A DNA stretch of 6,082 nt. Source: Gemmatimonadaceae bacterium (GTDB lineage: Bacteria > Gemmatimonadota > Gemmatimonadetes > Gemmatimonadales > Gemmatimonadaceae). The translations under genes and the position numbers were made by a program. The notes under the pieces were generated by a model. It worked only from the letters and a program-made list of their open reading frames with translations. It was not told where the DNA came from and searched no databases. Below are positions 1 to 6,082 of this stretch, piece after piece; position 1 is the first letter of the stretch, and every line of letters starts with the position of its first letter. The stretch spans positions 1 to 6,082 of the forward strand of contig JANWKK010000119.1 of NCBI GenBank assembly GCA_025451425.1, written 5' to 3'.

Positions 1-1
1 C

Positions 2-493
2 GAGCGCGACAATGAGAAGGCGCGCGCGGTGGGCCGGAGCGCGCACCTCACGCCGGATCTGTGGACCGCGCCATTCATGCGACCGCGCGCGTCGCGCATA
101 ACGAGTACCTTCGGGTCGGGCCGCGTGTTCAATGGGCGCTTATCGAGCAGCCATGGGGGCGTCGAGTTCGAGGGCCAACCTGGCGCTCCGGTGCGCGCGG
201 CGAATCGTGGCGTCGTCGCACTCGTCGACAATTTCTTCTTGGCCGGCAACGTCGTGTACATCAATCACGGCGGCGGAATCGTCACGGGCTACTTTCACCT
301 GACACAAGCGACGGTCGCTGTTGGGGACACCGTCGAGCGCGGGCAGGAGATTGGTCTCGTTGGCGCGACGGGACGCGTAACGGGGCCGCACCTGCATTGG
401 AGCGCACGCTACGGCGAGCACACTGTGGACCCGATGGGGCTCATCGAGTTGACGCAGCCACAGCCGGCGCGGCGGGCGAGGCCGGCTCGTTAG
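2..493 (+). CDS. M23 (LytM-type) metallopeptidase, C-terminal part (5' truncated)
   Basis: The reading frame is open to the left edge, so only about the last 163 residues are present and the true start lies outside the window. The visible part is a nearly complete peptidase M23 / LytM domain, which in this family is a Zn-dependent endopeptidase cutting peptidoglycan cross-bridges in the periplasm. Numbering from the first visible codon, the landmarks are the lead-in RITSTFG (32-38), SHGGVEFEG (50-58) with the first zinc His at H51, GAPVRAANRGVV (61-72), GYFHL (96-100) with H99 in the catalytic-His position, the GDTVERGQEIGLVGATG stretch (108-124), and GPHLHW (128-133) with H130 and H132. The second zinc ligand, normally Asp in HxGxD, is Glu here (E55). 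The protein ends in a short Arg/Ala/Pro-rich tail and a TAG stop. The missing N-terminus probably held a signal or anchor and perhaps a coiled coil, but that is inference. A GTG at 29 could be called as a start, but family-like sequence continues upstream of it. Family assignment is firm; activity and target are unknown. Confidence 0.9.
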   Translation, partial: ERDNEKARAVGRSAHLTPDLWTAPFMRPRASRITSTFGSGRVFNGRLSSSHGGVEFEGQPGAPVRAANRGVVALVDNFFLAGNVVYINHGGGIVTGYFHLTQATVAVGDTVERGQEIGLVGATGRVTGPHLHWSARYGEHTVDPMGLIELTQPQPARRARPAR

Positions 494-667
494 GCGACAT
501 CGGAGAGGGGAGCCGCTTCGTCCCTGTGCGCCGTGAACGCTCACCTGCCTGGGACGAGGGACGACTTAACCCGCCGATCGGACCTTTCGTCACATCGAAT
601 TCCGCGTAGAGCGCAGCCCACGCAATTCGCTGCTGAGAAATACCTGCTTGCGTCGCGGCTATGCCGG

Positions 668-699
668 TTGACCCTGCGCGTGCAGTCGGCGATTTTAGT
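668..699 (+). promoter_or_regulatory. Weak candidate promoter for the SusCD operon
   Basis: TTGACC (668-673) matches the sigma-70 -35 consensus at 4 of 6 positions. TTTAGT (694-699) matches the -10 consensus at 4 of 6, but the 20-base spacer is longer than the ideal 17. With a 17-base spacer the -10 would be GATTTT (691-696), a poorer match. If real, transcription would begin near 706 and leave a leader of roughly 165 bases before the susC-like start. Such matches arise by chance, and the promoter preferences of this phylum are poorly known. Confidence 0.22.
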
Positions 700-739
700 T
701 GCTGACGCACGAGAGAAACGGGTCTCGCACGGCGCGAGT

Positions 740-767
740 GCATCACACGTGGGCCGCCTCGTGATGC
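740..767. repeat. 7-bp inverted repeat upstream of the susC-like gene
   Basis: GCATCAC (740-746) and GTGATGC (761-767) are perfect inverse complements separated by 14 bases. The half-site centres are 21 bases apart, about two helical turns, which would suit a dimeric regulator. In RNA it could instead form a hairpin, extended by an outer 5-bp stem pairing 727-731 (GCACG) with 770-774 (CGTGC) around an asymmetric internal loop. There is no T-run after it, so it is not an intrinsic terminator. A repeat of this length in a region this size is not statistically striking. Confidence 0.35.
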
Positions 768-854
768 TTCGTGCCTGACGAGTGCCGTTTCCCGCGGTTG
801 TTCTCGCCGTCCGCGATGGATCGACGAGTGAACACCGCGCAAGTCCTTCTCACC

Positions 855-860
855 AAGAGG
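855..860 (+). promoter_or_regulatory. Ribosome binding site supporting the susC-like start at 873
   Basis: AAGAGG ends 12 bases before the ATG at 873, slightly farther than ideal but the best Shine-Dalgarno-like match nearby. The alternative in-frame starts at 771 (GTG), 816 (ATG) and 828 (GTG) lack a comparable element, and would place 15 to 34 charged residues ahead of an otherwise normal signal peptide. This supports 873 as the start. Confidence 0.5.
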
Positions 861-872
861 TCGCGACACGCT

Positions 873-3800
873 ATGACGAGTCACCTGAGAGGTGTCGTCG
901 CTGCAGTCGGTCTGTTCCTCGGTCTCGCGCCGGGAGTCTTGGGTGCGCAGCAACCGACGGTAGTGACCGGCCGAGTCACCACGGACGCGGGAACCGCGCT
1001 CCAGGGAGCCAGCATCACCATTCCCACCATGGGCCTTGGCGCGTATTCCCAAGCCGATGGCCGCTACTCGTTCACGGTGCCTGCCACGCGTTCGATCGGT
1101 CAGGCCGTACGCATCACGGCGCGTCGCATCGGATTCCGTGCGCAAGCCGTGAATGTCACGCTCTCCGGGACCACGATCACGCAGGATTTCACGCTGACGG
1201 CCACGCCGACGGAGCTTACCGGCGTCGTGGTAACAGCGCTCGGCCAGTCACGCGAGAAGAGTCAGGTCGGCACCGCGGTGCAGCAGGTCAGCGCGCAGGA
1301 GCTGACGCAGACCAAGGCTCAAGACATCGTGTCGCAGATGGAGGGCAAGGTCTCCGGCGTCGCGATCACCGGCACGGGGAGCCCAGGTGTATCGAGCATG
1401 ATCACGATCCGCGGCTCGAACTCGATCACGGGCGACAACACGCCGCTCTTCATCGTCGACGGTGTGCCCGTCGCGAAGACGGATCACGGCGCGAACCCCT
1501 ACGGCGGATGGGACGAAGGCTCGGTGCTGAACGACATCAATGCCGACGACATCGAGACGATGACGGTGTTGAAGGGCCCGAACGCGGCAGCGCTCTACGG
1601 CTCGCGCGCGGCGAACGGCGTCGTGCTCATCACGACGAAGAAGGGCGCCAATACCGGCGGTAACGTGCATTCGGAGTTGAACACCTTCTATACGAATGAG
1701 AGTCCATCGATTCTGCCCACTTATCAGAACCAGTACGGTCAGGGCGCGGGCGGCAATTTCAAGTTTGTGAACGGTGCGGGCAAGGGTGTCAACGACGGCG
1801 CCGATCAGAGCTGGGGACCGATGCTCGACGGCCGGTTAATCGACCAGTTCACCGGCAAGCAGCAGCCATGGGTCGCGCACCCGAACAACGTGGAGTCTTT
1901 CTTCCAGACGGGACATACGTCGTCGGCGACGCTCGCGATCAGCGGTGGTACGGATAAGGCGAACGCCCGCCTCTCAGCCGGCGAAAACAACCTCCAGAGC
2001 TTCATCCCCGGCACGTATCTGACGAAGACGAACGCGCTCATGACGGGCGATCTGCAGATCACGCCGAACCTGAGCTCGACGGCAACGGTCAGCTACATCC
2101 GCAACGTTGGCCGCGATCGTCCAGGCCAAGGATATGGGAACTCGATCCTCGAGAGCTTCGTCTGGTTCGGCCGCCAGGTCGATATGAATGTGCTCAAGGA
2201 CAGCTGGCAGAAGAGCGGCGCCTTGAACGGCGGCCCCGACTACCGTGAGTTCAACTGGAATTACAATTATCACAACAATCCGTACTTCCTGATGCTTGGC
2301 AATCCCGAGAACGATGCTCGCGATCGCCTCATCGGAACGGTGTCGACCAGCTATCGCATGTTCGACTGGCTGACGGCCACCGGACGCGTCGGAAGCGACT
2401 GGTATCGCTACCAGATCAACCAGGACTTCAGCCCGGCCGACATCACGGGACCAAACAGCGGCGGTGCGGGATTGGATCAGTCGTACAACGGCGCGTTCAC
2501 GCTGCAGAACGAGTACAACAACGAGACGAACACCGAGGGCCTGCTCAACGCGAACAAGGATTTCGGACGCATCAATCTCCAGGGCACCTTCGGCGGCAAC
2601 ATTCGCAAGCAGAACTACAACTGGAACCAGGTTTCGACGTCCGGTATCTCGGCGCCCGGCATTTACAATGTCTCGAATGCCGCGATTGCACCGGAGAATC
2701 TGCAGCAAGTAACTCAGCGGCAGGTGAACAGCCTCTATGGTTCGGCGTCGTACACGTGGAACGGCTGGTGGACGGTCGAAGGAACGGCGCGCAATGACTG
2801 GTCATCGACACTGCCAGCGGGCCAGAATTCGTACTTCTACCCGTCGGTGAACACGTCGGTGGTGCTGACCGACGCATTGCCGTCGCTGCGCAATTCGGTG
2901 CTGTCATACCTGAAGGTGCGTGGCTCGGTCGCGAAGGTCGGAAACGATGCGATTCCGTATCAGCTGCGTACGACGTACGTCGGCTCGCCGAACCAGTTCG
3001 AGGGTCTGCCGCAGTTCTCGCTCAGCGACGTCGTCGCCAACTCGGAGCTCAAGCCGGAGATCACGACGTCGGCCGAAGGCGGCTTGGAGATGAGCTTCTT
3101 CAATGGCCGCGCAAACCTCGACGCGAGCTACTACGGGAAGAACACGCGCGACCAGATCTTCAACCTCGCGGTTTCGCCCGCCACAGGCTTCGGCGCGAAG
3201 TCGATCAACGCCGGCAGTGTCACGAACAAGGGAATCGAGGGGCTACTGACGATTATCCCTGTACAGACGGGGAACGTGCAGTGGACGTCCACGTTCAACT
3301 ACGCACGCAACCGCAGTAAGGTCGTGTCGCTCTATTCTGGCGTTAACACGATCATCGTTCCGCCGAGCCCGACGACCGGCTGGTGGTACGTGAGCGTCGA
3401 AGCGCGGCAGGGCCAGCCCTACGGCGCGCTCGTCGGCAATGCGTATATGCGCGACAGCGCCACTGGTCAGCTGATGGTCAGTGGCGGCCCGGCATCTACG
3501 GGTGGCGGCCTAACGATGGCGAATCCGATCAAGCAGATCCTCGGCAACATCCAGCCGAATTGGACGGGCGGCTGGGGCAACACGGTGACATACAAGCGGC
3601 TGTCACTGAGCGCGCTCCTCGACATCCACAACGGTGGAAACCTGTGGAGTATCACGAACTGGTTCGGTGACTACTCCGGCGTTCTCAAGAGCTCGCTCAA
3701 GGGCCGCGAGGTCGACTGGAACAAGCCAGGCTACCTGGTGAAGGGCCTCGACATGAGCAGCTGCGGGGCCGGCTCGCACACGACGTCGAACGGGAACTAT

Positions 3801-4136
3801 GTGTGCGTCGGCGGGACCGCCAACGCGACGACGGTGACCTCGGAGAACTACTACCAGGACATCTTCCCGGTGAACGAGGGCTACGTGTACAACGACAGCT
3901 ACGTGAAGCTGCGCGAGCTGCGCATCGGGCTCGATCTGCCGCAGCGCTGGGCCAACGCCGCGCACGCAGCGCAGGTCAACCTCGCGTTGACAGGTCGGAA
4001 TCTGTACACATGGACGAGCGTGCCTAACGTCGACCCGGAAGTCTCGTACAGCACCGGCAACGGAACGCAGGGCGTGGAGTACGGCTCGATCCCCAATGCT
4101 CGCACGTTCGGCATCAGCGTCCGCGTGACCCCGTAA
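873..4136 (+). CDS. SusC/RagA-family TonB-dependent outer-membrane transporter
   Basis: This is a complete 1087-residue protein, within the usual range for SusC-like barrels. The chosen ATG leads straight into a Sec signal peptide (hydrophobic core about residues 8-23, likely cleavage near G24/A25-Q26). A carboxypeptidase-regulatory-like beta-sandwich follows (about 29-115, with VTGRV at 31-35 and DGRYSF at 62-67), the usual N-terminal extension of SusC proteins. GVVVTALG (117-124) is the linker before the plug. The plug domain (about 125-258) shows IRGSNS (179-184), PLFIVDGVP (191-199) and the family signature VLKGPNAAALYGSRAANG (232-249). The rest is a 22-strand-type barrel rich in aromatic residues, Asn and Gly. 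The final strand ends in VRVTP rather than an aromatic residue. The only two cysteines are C964 and C978, close together near the C-terminus. The protein sits in the outer membrane and, with the SusD-like lipoprotein encoded 39 bases downstream, should import an oligomeric nutrient using TonB energy. Nothing here identifies the substrate. Family call is very secure; the start is likely. Confidence 0.96.
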   Translation: MTSHLRGVVAAVGLFLGLAPGVLGAQQPTVVTGRVTTDAGTALQGASITIPTMGLGAYSQADGRYSFTVPATRSIGQAVRITARRIGFRAQAVNVTLSGTTITQDFTLTATPTELTGVVVTALGQSREKSQVGTAVQQVSAQELTQTKAQDIVSQMEGKVSGVAITGTGSPGVSSMITIRGSNSITGDNTPLFIVDGVPVAKTDHGANPYGGWDEGSVLNDINADDIETMTVLKGPNAAALYGSRAANGVVLITTKKGANTGGNVHSELNTFYTNESPSILPTYQNQYGQGAGGNFKFVNGAGKGVNDGADQSWGPMLDGRLIDQFTGKQQPWVAHPNNVESFFQTGHTSSATLAISGGTDKANARLSAGENNLQSFIPGTYLTKTNALMTGDLQITPNLSSTATVSYIRNVGRDRPGQGYGNSILESFVWFGRQVDMNVLKDSWQKSGALNGGPDYREFNWNYNYHNNPYFLMLGNPENDARDRLIGTVSTSYRMFDWLTATGRVGSDWYRYQINQDFSPADITGPNSGGAGLDQSYNGAFTLQNEYNNETNTEGLLNANKDFGRINLQGTFGGNIRKQNYNWNQVSTSGISAPGIYNVSNAAIAPENLQQVTQRQVNSLYGSASYTWNGWWTVEGTARNDWSSTLPAGQNSYFYPSVNTSVVLTDALPSLRNSVLSYLKVRGSVAKVGNDAIPYQLRTTYVGSPNQFEGLPQFSLSDVVANSELKPEITTSAEGGLEMSFFNGRANLDASYYGKNTRDQIFNLAVSPATGFGAKSINAGSVTNKGIEGLLTIIPVQTGNVQWTSTFNYARNRSKVVSLYSGVNTIIVPPSPTTGWWYVSVEARQGQPYGALVGNAYMRDSATGQLMVSGGPASTGGGLTMANPIKQILGNIQPNWTGGWGNTVTYKRLSLSALLDIHNGGNLWSITNWFGDYSGVLKSSLKGREVDWNKPGYLVKGLDMSSCGAGSHTTSNGNYVCVGGTANATTVTSENYYQDIFPVNEGYVYNDSYVKLRELRIGLDLPQRWANAAHAAQVNLALTGRNLYTWTSVPNVDPEVSYSTGNGTQGVEYGSIPNARTFGISVRVTP

Positions 4137-4175
4137 CAGTGACGCTCAGCGAACTCACCTCAGACTACAGATCAC

Positions 4176-5744
4176 ATGCAGAATAGACGCTATCTGCTCG
4201 TCGTCGGTGCCGGGGTCGCGCTGTTAGGCGCTGCCGCGTGCAACAACGACAAGCTCACCAACATCAATAAGAATCCGAACGCGCCGGAGGACGTGCCGGC
4301 GACAACGATCTTCACTAACGCGGCGCGGACAGTGGTCGCGCGCTGGATTGGCAACGGCTATGACCTGCGCGGCACGGAGTGGGTCGTGCAGCATCTCGCC
4401 GAAGTACAGTACCCCGACGAGGACGACTACAAGCGCCTGCAGGCCAGCTCGACGCAAACCTGGTTCGACTCGCCGTACACGAGCGAGATGGAGGACTTCC
4501 GCAAAATCATTCAGAAGGGACAGGCGGCGAAGGACGCCAGTATCTGGGCGCCCGCGGCCATTTTGGAAGTTCTCGACTTCGCGTACCTCACCAATACCTT
4601 CGGCGACGTTCCGTACTTCCAGGCGCTCGCCGGTGACAGCGTCGGGTCGACGTTGACGCCGACGTACGACACTCAGCAAGCGATCTATGCCGATATGTTC
4701 AAGCAGCTGGACAACGCGTCGAAAGCGTTGACGGGCGCGTCGAACAGCCTGGGGGGCGCGGATCCTATCTACGGCGGCGATCCCGCAGCCTGGCAGAAGT
4801 TCGCGAACTCGATTCGCCTGCGTTTGGCGATGCAGATCGTGAATGTAGATGCCGCGACGGCAAGCACGCAGATCCAGTTGGCGCTCGCGGCGCCCGGCGG
4901 CGTATTTACCTCTAACGCGGACAACGCGCAGCTCAACTGGCCGGGCGACGGCGTGTATAACAATCCGTGGTCGGACAACTTCGCGGGACGCGACGATCAC
5001 CGCATGTCGCAGACGTTCATGAACTTGTTGCTCGGCCTGAATGACCAGCGGATCACCGTCTTCGCGACCCCGGCGACGCAGGACACGACGATCAACGCGG
5101 CGTTCCCGAATTACGCGGGGATGCCTAACGGCTTGGTCCAGGCGACGGCGCAGCCGTATTTCAACGATACATCGCGGCCCGGCCTGATCTTCTGGCCGCC
5201 GGCCAATCTTGCCGCGGTAGACGGCGGCACGGGCAAGGCGACCCCGACGTTCGTGATGACATACGCCGAGGTGGCGTTCATCCAGGCTGAGGCGGCGAAC
5301 CGCGGACTCGGTGGCGTGCTCTTGGCGTCGGCACCGACGTTCTACAACAAAGGCATCCAGGCCTCGTTCGATCAGTGGGGCGTGACGATGCCCGCGAGCT
5401 ACATGACGCAGGCATCTGTTGCGTACACGCCGGGCACACCGGGTCTCGTGCAGATTGACGAGCAGGAGTGGATCGCGCTGTTCACGGACGGTGGTACGAC
5501 GTGGTCGCTGTGGCGCCGCACGTGCGTACCGAACACGGTGAAGCCGGGACCGAACGCGATCACCACGATCGTGCCGCGGCGGTTCGAGTATTCGCCGACC
5601 GAATATCAGGTGAACGAGACGCAGGTGATGGCAGCGACCGCGCGTCAGGGGCCGGATCTGCTCACGACGCCGATGTGGTGGGACACGAAGTGGAACAACT
5701 CCGCGGTCGTTCCGACGTTCACGGCGGGCTGCGGTTCGCAGTAA
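4176..5744 (+). CDS. SusD/RagB-like surface lipoprotein (SusD-like_2 type)
   Basis: This is a complete 522-residue protein, typical in length for SusD-like proteins. It begins with a lipoprotein signal peptide: RR at 4-5, a hydrophobic core at 6-20, then GAAAC with the lipidated Cys at C22. The mature N-terminus has the family phrase INKNPNAPEDVPA (30-42). Further landmarks are LDFAYLTNTFGDVPYF (133-148, the usual 'YGDvPY' turn), the helical AEVAFIQAEAANRG stretch, WRRT ending at T449, VPRRFEYSPTEYQVNE (466-481), and a terminal MWWDTKWN (500-507). The family folds as a helical TPR-like scaffold that lids the SusC barrel and binds the nutrient outside the cell. The 39-base gap to the upstream transporter and the terminator after it indicate one bicistronic operon. 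No good Shine-Dalgarno sequence precedes the ATG, yet the lipobox fixes the start. Besides C22 there are only two cysteines, C450 and C519, which may form a disulfide. The acidic lipoprotein export signal common in Bacteroidota is not evident after C22 (NNDK). Substrate is unknown. Confidence 0.94.
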   Translation: MQNRRYLLVVGAGVALLGAAACNNDKLTNINKNPNAPEDVPATTIFTNAARTVVARWIGNGYDLRGTEWVVQHLAEVQYPDEDDYKRLQASSTQTWFDSPYTSEMEDFRKIIQKGQAAKDASIWAPAAILEVLDFAYLTNTFGDVPYFQALAGDSVGSTLTPTYDTQQAIYADMFKQLDNASKALTGASNSLGGADPIYGGDPAAWQKFANSIRLRLAMQIVNVDAATASTQIQLALAAPGGVFTSNADNAQLNWPGDGVYNNPWSDNFAGRDDHRMSQTFMNLLLGLNDQRITVFATPATQDTTINAAFPNYAGMPNGLVQATAQPYFNDTSRPGLIFWPPANLAAVDGGTGKATPTFVMTYAEVAFIQAEAANRGLGGVLLASAPTFYNKGIQASFDQWGVTMPASYMTQASVAYTPGTPGLVQIDEQEWIALFTDGGTTWSLWRRTCVPNTVKPGPNAITTIVPRRFEYSPTEYQVNETQVMAATARQGPDLLTTPMWWDTKWNNSAVVPTFTAGCGSQ

Positions 5745-5771
5745 GGAGTTGCTGCCGTTCGAGCTCGTTCG

Positions 5772-5808
5772 ACAAGGCCCTCACCGCTCGGTGGGGGCCT
5801 TGTTGCTT
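5772..5808 (+). terminator. Intrinsic terminator of the SusCD operon
   Basis: A 13-bp GC-rich hairpin lies 28 bases after the SusD-like stop codon. Bases 5773-5785 pair with 5790-5802 (one T-G wobble at 5781/5794) around a GCTC tetraloop. A5772 and T5803 can add one more pair. It is followed by a short, interrupted T-rich tail (TTGCTT, 5803-5808). The stem is strong and well placed, so the operon probably ends here; the imperfect T-tract is the main reservation. No T-run exists on the opposite strand, so it is not an obvious bidirectional terminator. Confidence 0.85.
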
Positions 5809-5842
5809 GGGCCTGCCAGGCTCACGAAAATGCGCGTCAATC

Positions 5843-5870
5843 TTGCACTGTTAGCTAATAATGGTACGAT
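5843..5870 (+). promoter_or_regulatory. Candidate extended -10 promoter for the right-edge gene
   Basis: TACGAT (5865-5870) matches the -10 consensus at 4 of 6 positions, including the first two bases and the last. It is immediately preceded by TGG (5862-5864), an extended -10 (TGn) element. TTGCAC (5843-5848) lies 16 bases upstream as a partial -35. The surrounding bases (about 5841-5880) are conspicuously AT-rich for this window. Transcription would start near 5877, giving a leader of about 24 bases before the ATG at 5901. This agrees with the terminator just upstream in separating the gene from the SusCD operon. Confidence 0.45.
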
Positions 5871-5900
5871 AGATTTCGTTGGTACTCAACGTGAACTGCC

Positions 5901-6082
5901 ATGCGATGTTCGCCGCCAGGCATACGCAAGCACGGTACTTCTAATCTTTTGCGTCAGGCTGCGTTTGGGTCGTTGGTGCTCTGCGTGCTGTTCCTGAGCG
6001 CCGAGCCAGCAGAGGCGCAGAAGAAGAGCGTGCTGGTCGTCGGCGTGTCAGAAGTTACGAGAGGCACGCCGGTGCCGGACGC
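5901..6082 (+). CDS. Secreted protein with a probable carboxypeptidase-regulatory-like N-terminal domain (3' truncated)
   Basis: Only the first 60 codons are present; the frame is still open at the right edge. The ATG at 5901 is the most upstream ATG after an in-frame TGA at 5892. The N-terminus reads as a Sec signal peptide: a basic start with R9, K10 and R18, a hydrophobic core at about 20-34 (AAFGSLVLCVLFLSA), and an AEA-Q junction predicting cleavage after A39. The mature start runs KKSVLVVGVSEVTRG and then TPVPDA, which resembles the first strands of a carboxypeptidase-regulatory-like (or TonB-receptor N-terminal) beta-sandwich, as in 'V-x-G-x-V-x-d-x-x-t-G-x-P-V-p-d-A'. The gene could therefore encode another TonB-dependent receptor or another cell-envelope protein. 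A TTG at 5949 could be an alternative start with a shorter leader. No clear Shine-Dalgarno is seen. The reality of the gene is fairly secure; the domain call is tentative. Confidence 0.7.
   Translation, partial: MRCSPPGIRKHGTSNLLRQAAFGSLVLCVLFLSAEPAEAQKKSVLVVGVSEVTRGTPVPD

Larger units (their letters stand above)
494..872. other. Intergenic region between the M23 peptidase gene and the susC-like gene
   Basis: This is 379 bases without a credible gene on either strand. Open frames here give low-complexity Arg-rich peptides with no recognisable domain or ribosome binding site. No tRNA, IS end or clear intrinsic terminator for the upstream gene is visible. What can be seen is a weak -35/-10-like pair (668-699), a small hairpin (710-714 with 723-727), a 7-bp inverted repeat (740-746 with 761-767) and an AAGAGG Shine-Dalgarno-like element (855-860). 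The region most likely holds the promoter and a fairly long leader of the SusCD operon. Confidence 0.6.

Noticed and set aside
29..31. GTG at 29 as the true start of the M23 gene
   Set aside because: The frame is open to the left edge, and the chain before the catalytic domain is too short for an exported peptidase, lacking a signal peptide. The gene is better treated as truncated.
519..556. Possible terminator hairpin after the M23 gene (CGTCCC at 519-524 with GGGACG at 551-556)
   Set aside because: The stem is only 6 bp, the loop is 26 bases, and no T-run follows. The GGGACGA tandem at 551-564 makes the match easy by chance.
533..778. Small plus-strand open frame in the 494-872 gap
   Set aside because: It starts at GTG without an RBS, has no recognisable domain and has unconvincing composition.
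771..872. N-terminal extension of the susC-like gene to the GTG at 771
   Set aside because: It would place 34 unrelated residues ahead of a normal signal peptide. The ATG at 873 has an AAGAGG element and leads directly into the signal sequence.
441..1145. Long minus-strand open frame covering the upstream intergenic region and the 5' end of the susC-like gene
   Set aside because: It is an Arg/Ser-rich low-complexity translation with no domain, antisense to a secure gene, as expected in GC-rich DNA.
1974..2708. Minus-strand open frame of 244 codons inside the susC-like gene
   Set aside because: It is a Val/Arg/Ala-rich mirror of the SusC coding frame with no signal, motif or RBS.
4224..5000. 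Minus-strand open frame of 258 codons inside the SusD-like gene
   Set aside because: The same antisense effect of GC-biased codon use; Arg/Val-rich and without recognisable family features.
5749..5997. Plus-strand open frame after the SusD-like gene
   Set aside because: It runs through the terminator hairpin and the promoter-like region, overlaps the signal-peptide gene at 5901 in another frame, and shows no domain.

Overview
This GC-rich window looks like chromosomal DNA from a Gram-negative, diderm bacterium. It holds an outer-membrane SusC/SusD nutrient-uptake pair flanked by two incomplete genes, and every supported gene reads on the + strand. The signal peptides ending in an 'AQ'-type junction, the wording of the LytM peptidase domain and a SusC/SusD pair in GC-rich DNA together suggest Gemmatimonadota (soil or sediment) rather than a typical Bacteroidota genome. 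This assignment rests on recalled family resemblance, not on a search.

Layout: (1) positions 2-493 carry the C-terminal part of a secreted M23 (LytM-type) cell-wall peptidase, cut by the left edge. (2) Positions 494-872 are a 379-base non-coding stretch with a weak candidate promoter and small inverted repeats; it is the likely 5' control region of the next operon. (3) Positions 873-4136 encode a complete SusC/RagA-type TonB-dependent outer-membrane transporter of 1087 aa. (4) After 39 bases, positions 4176-5744 encode a complete SusD-like surface lipoprotein of 522 aa. (5) A strong intrinsic terminator at about 5772-5808 closes the operon. (6) A candidate extended -10 promoter (about 5843-5870) precedes the start of a further secreted protein gene at 5901. 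That gene runs off the right edge after 60 codons and appears to begin with a carboxypeptidase-regulatory-like beta-sandwich.

How they work together: SusD-like lipoproteins cap SusC-like barrels on the cell surface, capture an oligomeric nutrient (glycan or peptide) and pass it to the barrel, which imports it using TonB-ExbB-ExbD energy. No hydrolase, sigma/anti-sigma pair or other regulator is visible beside the pair, so the substrate cannot be inferred here. The M23 peptidase and the right-edge gene are probably separate transcription units.

I found no tRNA, rRNA, CRISPR array, insertion sequence or clear sign of horizontal transfer, and no evidence of a new multi-gene system. The points most worth a second look are a Glu in place of the usual zinc-binding Asp in the M23 domain, cysteine pairs in both SusC and SusD, and the isolated nature of the SusCD operon.
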